Positions 35,962 through 41,147 of a stretch of 41,147 nt of DNA are shown here, piece after piece (the stretch's first letter is position 1; each line of letters opens with the position of its first letter). The notes below the pieces were generated by a model. That model saw only the letters and a list, made by a program, of their open reading frames with translations, was not told where the DNA came from and ran no database searches. Source of the stretch: a virus; IMG/VR virus record IMGVR_UViG_3300047408_000169, positions 1 through 41,147 of that record; one strand, given 5' to 3'. The translations under genes and the position numbers were made by a program.

Positions 35962-38699
35962 GCCAGACCCTCGCCCCTCCCCAGCCCCAGGCGGCCCAAC
36001 CCATGCCCGGCGGCCTGCTCACCCCCCGGCCCAACCCGCCCGTTGATCCCAACAGCCCGCCACCCTTGCCGCCGATCCAGGGTCTGATCCCGCACGGCAT
36101 GCGCCCGACCGGGCTGAGCCTCGGCGCCGAGCAGATGCTGGCGTTTCTGTTGCCGCCGACCCGGGCTGACGGCGACATCCCGCCCGATACGGACCAGCAG
36201 TTACCCGCCTCGCTGCGGCCCTACGCGGCCGGCCTGCGGCCCGCCACCCGCCCCGAGGGCGTCCCTTGGCAGCAGGAGATCGTGTTCGAGCGGCTCGGCA
36301 AAACCGACGCCCAGATCACCGCCGTCGCGCGGCATTACTTTCAGCATGCCCAGAACTACGACGCCGCGTTGTCGCGCGAGCGCATCACCGCCAGCCAGTA
36401 TTACGCCGGCAGATCCGACGAGCCGCTGCCCGACGGCCGTTCCAAGTTGGTCATGACGGTGGTGCGCGACACCATCCGCCAGACGCTCCCCTCGCTCCTC
36501 CGTATCTTCACCGCCGTCGAAGACCCGGTGGAGTTCAGCCCCGTCGCCTCCGAGATCGCCGGCGACGATCAACTCGCGACCGCCCTCTCCCGGCAGGCGA
36601 CGGACTACTGCCGATGGGCCCTGTTCTCGGCCAACAAGGGCTGGGGCGTGCTGCACGACGCCCTGCTCGACGCCCTGACCCGCAAGGCCGGCTGGGTGCG
36701 CTGGCACTGGGGCGCTCGCCGCCACGTCCGCACCGAGGTGTGCGAGGGGCTGATCCTGCCGCAGCTTCAGATGCTGCTGGCGGAACCCGGCATCGAGGCC
36801 TCCCGCATCGTGCGCCGGTCGATGTTGCCCGACGAGATCCAGGCGCTCCAGAAGACGCCCGAGGGGGCGATGTTCCTCTCCCAGGCGCCGCCGGAGCTAT
36901 GGAGCGCCACCATCACCCGCTCGGCCGGCCAGCCCTGGCCGATCGTCAATCATGTTCCGGCCGAGTGCGTCTGGATCACCCCCGAGGCGGCCTCTATCGA
37001 GGGCGCGAAAGGCGTCTTTCATATTCGTGACTGCACGGTATCGGAACTGATCGAGAGCGGCCTGCCGGAGGACAAGGTGCTTGCCAATCTCACGTCGGGT
37101 TTCGCCAGCCGCCAGCGACAGGAGATCATCAGCCGATCACGCGCGCAGGGCCAGAACATCAGCAACGCCAACCCGCCCGGCGATCGGTCGATGGCGATGG
37201 TGCGCTACTGCGAGGGCTGGGTGCGCTGCGACACCGACGGCGATCACCGGGCCGAGCTGATTCATGTGCACATGCTGGGCAACGCCCAGCGCCTGATCCA
37301 GTGGGAGCGCACCGACGAGACACCTTTGGCCTGCTTCACCCCCTACCGTGAGCCGGGGCGGGTGATCGGCTCCAGTCAGGCCGACATGGTGATGGACCTG
37401 CAGCGCATAGAGTCCAGGGTGATGCGCTCGGTGCTGGATAGCCTGTCCCAGTCGATGTTCCCGCGCACCGTTGTCGTTCAGGGGCAGGCCAACATGGCCG
37501 ACGCGCGGCAGACCAATATCGGCAGTATCATTCGCGTGGCGCAACAAGGCGCCGTTACGGAACTGGCGAAGCCGTTCATGGGTAAAGAGGCCCTGCCGGT
37601 GATGGATGTGCTTGAGGCGATCCGCGAGAGCCGCACTGGCATAACGCGTGCCTCCTCCGGCCTGACCGTTGACGAATTGCAATCAACCGCGCCGATCGCG
37701 GTCAGCCAACAGTCGAGCGCGGCGCAGGATCGTCTCGACATGGTCGCGCGCACCCTGGCCGAAACCGGCCTCGCCCCGCTCTATTCCGGCCTGCTCAAAA
37801 TGTTGGCGCGGCAACAGGACCGGCCCAACGTCATCCGCGTCCGCAACCAGTGGATCGCCATCGATCCGAGGGCCCTGGCGACGATGTGGGAAACCTCGGT
37901 GAACGTCGGCGGCAAGGGCATGCCGCAGGAGCGTCTCGCGATGCTCGCCCAGATCGCCGGTAAGCAGGAGCAGATCATGCAGCTCGGCGGGCTGGACAAC
38001 CCGCTTGCCGGTATCCCCGAGTATCGCAACACGCTCGCCAGGATGTTGGAAACCGTCAATATCTCGGATGTGTCCCGCTACTTCCGCGCCCTGCCGCCAG
38101 GGTTCCAGCCGCCGCCGCCGGCGCCGCCGTCGTCCGACCCGTCGCTCATCCTGGCCCAGGTGCAGGAACGCAAGACCGCCGCCGATGTCGAGAACGATCG
38201 CGCCTCGGAACAGACCAAACGCGCGCAGCTCCTGCTCGAGGACGATCGCGAGCGCGACAAGGCGGCGCTCGATGCCTGGGCGAAGACCTGGGTGGCCGCC
38301 GCGCAGTTCGGCACGCCGGCCCCCAGCCTGGACGCGTTCAAGACGGCCATGCAGTCTCGCGCGCCGGCTGTCGGGCTGCTGACCGATCTCCCGTCTCCCA
38401 GCTCGCCACAGCCGCCGGCGGTTGGCGCGGCACCACCCAACCAACCGTCACCCCCAAGGCCGCCCGGTCCTCCCGGCCCGGGCGGCCCGCCGCCGCGTCC
38501 GATGGCGCCGCCACCACCACCTTCACCCATGGCGGGCCCCGCGCGGCCGTCGGCCGATCCAGCCACCGCCATGGCGGTCAGGAGCGCGCTCGCCGGCGGC
38601 ACCATGCCGACCGCCTATGGGCAGCTCGCGCAGCGCGCCGCGCTGTCACCTCTGCTTGGCCCCGGCGGGCCCGCTCTGCCGCGCCCCGGGCCGGGCTAG
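35958..38699 (+). CDS. Portal protein (P22-type, large)
   Basis: This encodes 913 residues from GTG 35958 (GTGA overlap). After a Pro-rich start, the portal core begins near residue 100 ('LGKTDAQITAVARHYFQHAQNYDAALSRERITASQYYAGR') and continues through 'RSKLVMTVVRDTIRQTLPSLLRIF', 'FHIRDCTVSELIESGLPED' and 'GSSQADMVMDLQRIESRVMRSVLDSL', the latter matching the stem-wing pattern of P22-like portals. From about residue 720 a helical barrel-like Glu/Arg-rich region leads to a long Pro-rich tail. The size exceeds P22 portal (~725) because of both Pro-rich ends. It forms the DNA channel and binds the terminase and adaptor. Confidence 0.88.
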   Translation: MSQTLAPPQPQAAQPMPGGLLTPRPNPPVDPNSPPPLPPIQGLIPHGMRPTGLSLGAEQMLAFLLPPTRADGDIPPDTDQQLPASLRPYAAGLRPATRPEGVPWQQEIVFERLGKTDAQITAVARHYFQHAQNYDAALSRERITASQYYAGRSDEPLPDGRSKLVMTVVRDTIRQTLPSLLRIFTAVEDPVEFSPVASEIAGDDQLATALSRQATDYCRWALFSANKGWGVLHDALLDALTRKAGWVRWHWGARRHVRTEVCEGLILPQLQMLLAEPGIEASRIVRRSMLPDEIQALQKTPEGAMFLSQAPPELWSATITRSAGQPWPIVNHVPAECVWITPEAASIEGAKGVFHIRDCTVSELIESGLPEDKVLANLTSGFASRQRQEIISRSRAQGQNISNANPPGDRSMAMVRYCEGWVRCDTDGDHRAELIHVHMLGNAQRLIQWERTDETPLACFTPYREPGRVIGSSQADMVMDLQRIESRVMRSVLDSLSQSMFPRTVVVQGQANMADARQTNIGSIIRVAQQGAVTELAKPFMGKEALPVMDVLEAIRESRTGITRASSGLTVDELQSTAPIAVSQQSSAAQDRLDMVARTLAETGLAPLYSGLLKMLARQQDRPNVIRVRNQWIAIDPRALATMWETSVNVGGKGMPQERLAMLAQIAGKQEQIMQLGGLDNPLAGIPEYRNTLARMLETVNISDVSRYFRALPPGFQPPPPAPPSSDPSLILAQVQERKTAADVENDRASEQTKRAQLLLEDDRERDKAALDAWAKTWVAAAQFGTPAPSLDAFKTAMQSRAPAVGLLTDLPSPSSPQPPAVGAAPPNQPSPPRPPGPPGPGGPPPRPMAPPPPPSPMAGPARPSADPATAMAVRSALAGGTMPTAYGQLAQRAALSPLLGPGGPALPRPGPG

Positions 38700-38957
38700 G
38701 TGCCGATCACCCCGCAGCAGGCGATCGAGGCCGAGGCCGCCCGGCGGATGCTGTCCGACGAGCATTTCAACGGCCTGCTCGACCGCATGATCCGCACCGC
38801 GACCGAGCAGGCGATCCTGCTCACCGATCGCGACGAGCGCGAGGCGGCTCGGCAGCTCGTGTTGGCCGTCATCCGCCTGCGCGCCGAGATGGAGGCCGAT
38901 GCCTCGCTGCCCGAAGAGGTCGCCCGCGCCGACGAGCTGGCGCGTGAGATGGAGTAG
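38700..38957 (+). CDS. Small helical protein after portal
   Basis: This encodes 85 residues from GTG 38700, directly after the portal stop. It is almost entirely helical and acidic ('TPQQAIEAEAARRMLSDEHFNGLLDRMIRTATEQAILLTDRDEREAARQLVLAVIRLRAEMEAD'). Such short helical proteins occur between portal and scaffold in many phages without assigned role. An assembly factor is possible. Confidence 0.68.
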   Translation: MPITPQQAIEAEAARRMLSDEHFNGLLDRMIRTATEQAILLTDRDEREAARQLVLAVIRLRAEMEADASLPEEVARADELAREME

Positions 38958-38960
38958 CCC

Positions 38961-39068
38961 ATGGCGTTCTCCCTGCTCGACCTCGAGGACCTATGGCCTC
39001 GCCGGCCTGATGGCGGGCGGCGGCGCGGCGGCCTTGTCGAGCCAGCAACCGGAGCAGTAAGCAGGTAA
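38961..39068 (+). CDS. 35-residue ORF between portal and scaffold, possibly frameshifted
   Basis: ATG 38961 to TAA 39068 encodes 35 residues, with GGAG six bases before the start. The first ten residues (MAFSLLDLED) look natural, but the rest is Arg/Gly-rich. One frame over, the same DNA reads 'YGLAGLMAGGGAAALSSQQ' and then stops, which looks more like the tail of a phage virion protein. A one-base indel near 38990 would join the two. It may be a decayed small structural gene or a programmed shift. Confidence 0.4.
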   Translation: MAFSLLDLEDLWPRRPDGGRRRGGLVEPATGAVSR

Positions 39069-39070
39069 TC

Positions 39071-40225
39071 ATGTCCGAGAGCACATCCACACCCGCACCC
39101 ACACCGGCCGCTCCCGCGCAGGCACCCGCGCCGGCCCCCGCGATCGACGCCGGCGGCAGTCCTCCCGCCACTTCCCAGCCCCCGCTTTCCCTCACCGAGG
39201 CCGGTCGGCTGCTGCGGCAGCAGCGGCGCGGGCCGGCCGCCGCTCCCGCCGCGCCGGCCAACAACGCCCGCCCGGCTGCCGCCGCGCCACCCGCTCCGGC
39301 GCAAGAGCGCCGGCCGAGCGCCAACGAGATGCGCGCCGCCTCACCTCAGCCCGGGGCGGCCGCGCCAGGGGCCGCCGCCGGCTCCGCACCGACGGCGGCG
39401 GCCCCGACCCCGGCTACCACCGGCCTGACCGCGCTCGAGCAGGCGCTCGGCGTGCCGGCGCCTGACGGAGCGGCACCGGCACTGGCCAACGACACCGCCG
39501 CAGGCATTGAGATCGAGGGCCGGCGCTACACCGCCGCTGAGCTGCGCGAGGCCGTGTCCAAGGCGTCGGACTACACGCAGAAAACCCAGCAGCTCGCGCG
39601 CGATCGGCAGCAGATCCAGGCGCAGACCGAGGCGCTGGCCACGGTTATCCCGCTGATCCAGCCCGAGTTGGCTCGCTTGGCGCAAATGGTGCAGAACCCG
39701 CCGCAGCGGCCCGACCCGGCGCTGCTGGAAACCAACCCGCAGCAGTATCTGAAGGACCGCGCCGCCTGGGAGTCCGCCGTCGAGGAGCAGAACCGCCTCG
39801 GCAGCATTAATCAGGTGCAGGCGGCCGCCAACGCCCGGGCGCTCGAGCAGGCCGTTGCGGCCGCCAATGAGACGTTGGCCAAGGAATTCCCTTTCTGGGG
39901 TGATCCGCAGCAGCGCCTCGCCGCGCAACAGCAGATTGTCGAGTGGGCGACCACCGACGGCGGCTTCACCCGCGCCGAATTGGCCGGTTTAAGCTCGCCA
40001 CACCACCTCAAGGCCATGATGAAGGCCATGGCGTGGGATAAATTCGCCAAAACGGCCAAAACCGCCGCGCCGCCGCAAATCGGCCAGCCTGCGCGTGGTC
40101 AGGCACCGCCGCCGGCGCCCACCGAGCGTGTCGCGGCCGCCAGTGACGCGTTCGCCGCCCGGCCCAGCATCAAAAGCGCCGCCGCGCTGCTCGCGGCCCG
40201 CCGCGCCAACGGGGCGGCGGCCTGA
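39071..40225 (+). CDS. Scaffolding protein
   Basis: This encodes 384 residues. The N-terminus is a Pro/Ala-rich disordered region of about 130 residues, starting with the same nine residues (MSESTSTPA) as the transglycosylase protein. From about residue 145 the sequence turns acidic and helical: 'IEIEGRRYTAAELREAVSKASDYTQKTQQLARDRQQIQAQTEALATV'. This pattern, a short 'EIEGRxYTxxEL' segment then a long coiled coil, is typical of scaffolds of podovirus-type phages. 'LLETNPQQYLKDRAAWE' and 'KEFPFWGDPQQRLAAQQQIVEWA' follow. Its position directly before the capsid gene supports the call. Confidence 0.85.
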   Translation: MSESTSTPAPTPAAPAQAPAPAPAIDAGGSPPATSQPPLSLTEAGRLLRQQRRGPAAAPAAPANNARPAAAAPPAPAQERRPSANEMRAASPQPGAAAPGAAAGSAPTAAAPTPATTGLTALEQALGVPAPDGAAPALANDTAAGIEIEGRRYTAAELREAVSKASDYTQKTQQLARDRQQIQAQTEALATVIPLIQPELARLAQMVQNPPQRPDPALLETNPQQYLKDRAAWESAVEEQNRLGSINQVQAAANARALEQAVAAANETLAKEFPFWGDPQQRLAAQQQIVEWATTDGGFTRAELAGLSSPHHLKAMMKAMAWDKFAKTAKTAAPPQIGQPARGQAPPPAPTERVAAASDAFAARPSIKSAAALLAARRANGAAA

Positions 40226-40456
40226 TTTCTTGACATAACGGTCGTTTCGGGTCGTTTAATGCGATCTGACGCCAAAAGGAGTGCCCGAGGGCACCAACCG
40301 GCCGGCGTGACGTGCCGTCGCCGCCGATAACCGCCGGCCTTACGGGAGTGCTCGTCACCAACCCGTCCAGGCAGCCGTTACCAACGCGAAACCAGCAAAA
40401 TTCGGGTTTCACTCGCGCTTGAGCCGCACGGGCTCGCGCTTGCGTTGGAGAATGAC
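40226..40456. promoter_or_regulatory. Intergenic region before the capsid gene
   Basis: This 231-base region carries a possible sigma-70 promoter (40230-40260) and several short GC-rich dyads: GTGCCC-GA-GGGCAC (40281-40294), GGCCGGCG (40300-40307) with CGCCGGCC (40332-40339), and GAGCC/GGCTC near 40422-40437. A long untranslated leader would help high expression of the capsid protein. I see no gene here. Confidence 0.5.
40230..40260 (+). promoter_or_regulatory. Possible sigma-70 promoter for the capsid gene
   Basis: TTGACA (40230-40235) is a perfect -35 box and TTTAAT (40255-40260) a five-of-six -10 box, with 19 bases between (two longer than optimal). It lies about 200 bases before the capsid start. 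It could give separate strong transcription of capsid and downstream tail genes. Confidence 0.42.
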
Positions 40457-41147
40457 ATGGCACTTGGCGCGATGGGGGCAGCCCCCGCCAATACTTACCT
40501 CGAGCCGGCCGCGATCGGTGTGAAGGAAGATTTGCGGGATCTTATTTTTCAGATAGATCCCGACGAGACTCCACTTGCTTCCGCCATTCCTTCAGTTGGG
40601 GCCAAGCAGATCCTGACCGAATTTGTCGTGCAGGAGCTGGGCGTCGCCGCTGATAACGCGCAGCCCGAGGGCTTCACCGCGTCGATGCAGGCGGTCACCA
40701 AGCCGATCCGCCTCAATAACATTTGCCAGATCATGACGAGGACCGTCGGCGTGTCGAACACCCTGCGCGCGGTCGACATGGTCGGCGGTGAGGACGAATA
40801 TGACCGGCAGCTCATCCTGCGCGGCATGGAAGTGAAGCGCGACCTCGAGCTGGCGATTACATCGCCGCTGGTCCGCACCATCACCGACCCTCGGCATATG
40901 TCGGGACTTCCGTGCTACCTCATCAACGGCAGCCGAGGTGCCGGCGCCGGCGTGATGCCGGTCGGCGACGGGTCCAATGCTGGCACCGCCGGCACCTTGC
41001 GGGATCTCACGTTGGCGATGATGGACAGCGCGATGCAGCAGTGCTGGCAGGCCGGCGGCAAGCCGAGCCTCGGCATCATGAGCGGCAACGTGAAGGCGTA
41101 TTTCGCCACCTTGAGCCAGGGCGGCACGGGTAACGCGGTCGTGGCCC
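40457..41147 (+). CDS. Major capsid protein, N-terminal part (SU10/DUF5309-like)
   Basis: This open frame from ATG 40457 (GGAG six bases upstream) to the window end contains the first 188 unique residues plus the part repeated from base 1 on. The start 'AANTYLEPAAIGVKEDLRDLIFQIDPDETPLASAIP' is the DUF5309-type N-arm. 'QILTEFVVQELGVAADNAQPEG' and 'CQIMTRTVGVSNTLRAVDMVGGEDEYDRQLILRGMEVKRDLELAITS' match the E-loop and spine helix of HK97-fold capsids, and 'RHMSGLPCYLINGS' continues the family pattern. The gene is whole only when the two window ends are joined, giving 327 residues. It is preceded by the scaffold gene. Confidence 0.88.
   Translation, partial: MALGAMGAAPANTYLEPAAIGVKEDLRDLIFQIDPDETPLASAIPSVGAKQILTEFVVQELGVAADNAQPEGFTASMQAVTKPIRLNNICQIMTRTVGVSNTLRAVDMVGGEDEYDRQLILRGMEVKRDLELAITSPLVRTITDPRHMSGLPCYLINGSRGAGAGVMPVGDGSNAGTAGTLRDLTLAMMDSAMQQCWQAGGKPSLGIMSGNVKAYFATLSQGGTGNAVVA
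41021..41147. repeat. Right copy of the 127-base end repeat
   Basis: These bases equal 1-127 exactly. Counting only one copy, the circle is 41,020 bp. Confidence 0.93.

Overview
The window is one complete, circularly permuted genome of a tailed phage, most likely a short-tailed (podovirus-type) phage of a high-GC Gram-negative bacterium. The last 127 bases (41021-41147) repeat the first 127 exactly. The major capsid gene is cut by the window edge and becomes a single 327-residue frame when the ends are joined, so the unique genome is about 41,020 bp. The podovirus call rests on a P22-type portal, a gp10-like tail stabilisation protein, a GNAT-like tail-region protein, ejection-type proteins with a transglycosylase domain, and the absence of tape measure, major tail and sheath proteins. 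The host is not identifiable from sequence alone. The high GC content and overall gene style suggest an alphaproteobacterium, which is inference.

Layout. Packaging and head genes run on the + strand from about 33.1 kb through the junction to 2 kb: DUF5681-type small terminase, small membrane protein, large terminase, portal, scaffold, major capsid protein, adaptor. The tail and host-recognition block follows (1.95-8.3 kb) with modular and partly duplicated fibre genes and a collar-domain fibre tip rich in HxH motifs. Next come the gp10-like protein, the GNAT-like protein and four ejection or internal virion proteins (8.3-16.7 kb). A control region (16.8-19.0 kb) has a divergent tandem-HTH repressor, two ribbon-helix-helix-like proteins and operator-like dyads. 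A long - strand early operon (27.97 down to 18.57 kb, mostly overlapping start and stop codons) encodes an HTH protein, an SNF2-type helicase, a DUF2800 protein, a DUF2815 ssDNA-binding protein, an Acb2/Tad1-like anti-defence candidate, a family A DNA polymerase, a DNA methyltransferase and several small unknown proteins. A second early + operon (28.1-33.1 kb) carries a Cro/CI-type HTH protein, small unknowns, a primase-polymerase/helicase and a RuvC-like resolvase.

How the genes work together. The replication set (PolA, primase-helicase, SNF2 helicase, DUF2800, DUF2815, RuvC-like) looks self-sufficient apart from host clamp and loader functions. The resolvase would feed branch-free DNA to the terminase. 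The methyltransferase and the Acb2/Tad1-like protein are candidates for evading restriction and cyclic-nucleotide defences. A repressor with operators suggests a temperate or formerly temperate phage, but no integrase and no dedicated endolysin is recognisable.

Most interesting points: (1) a composite repeat scar at 23984-24023 showing that the SSB-to-polymerase gap holds two cargo genes stitched together, one of them Acb2/Tad1-like; (2) a 12-base motif (TGCAA NNN GTGC) found six times, only in non-coding control regions; (3) a 64-base near-palindrome just inside the primase start; (4) a repeat-rich 400-base stretch between the terminase genes; (5) a tail protein with a fused HiPIP-like four-cysteine motif.
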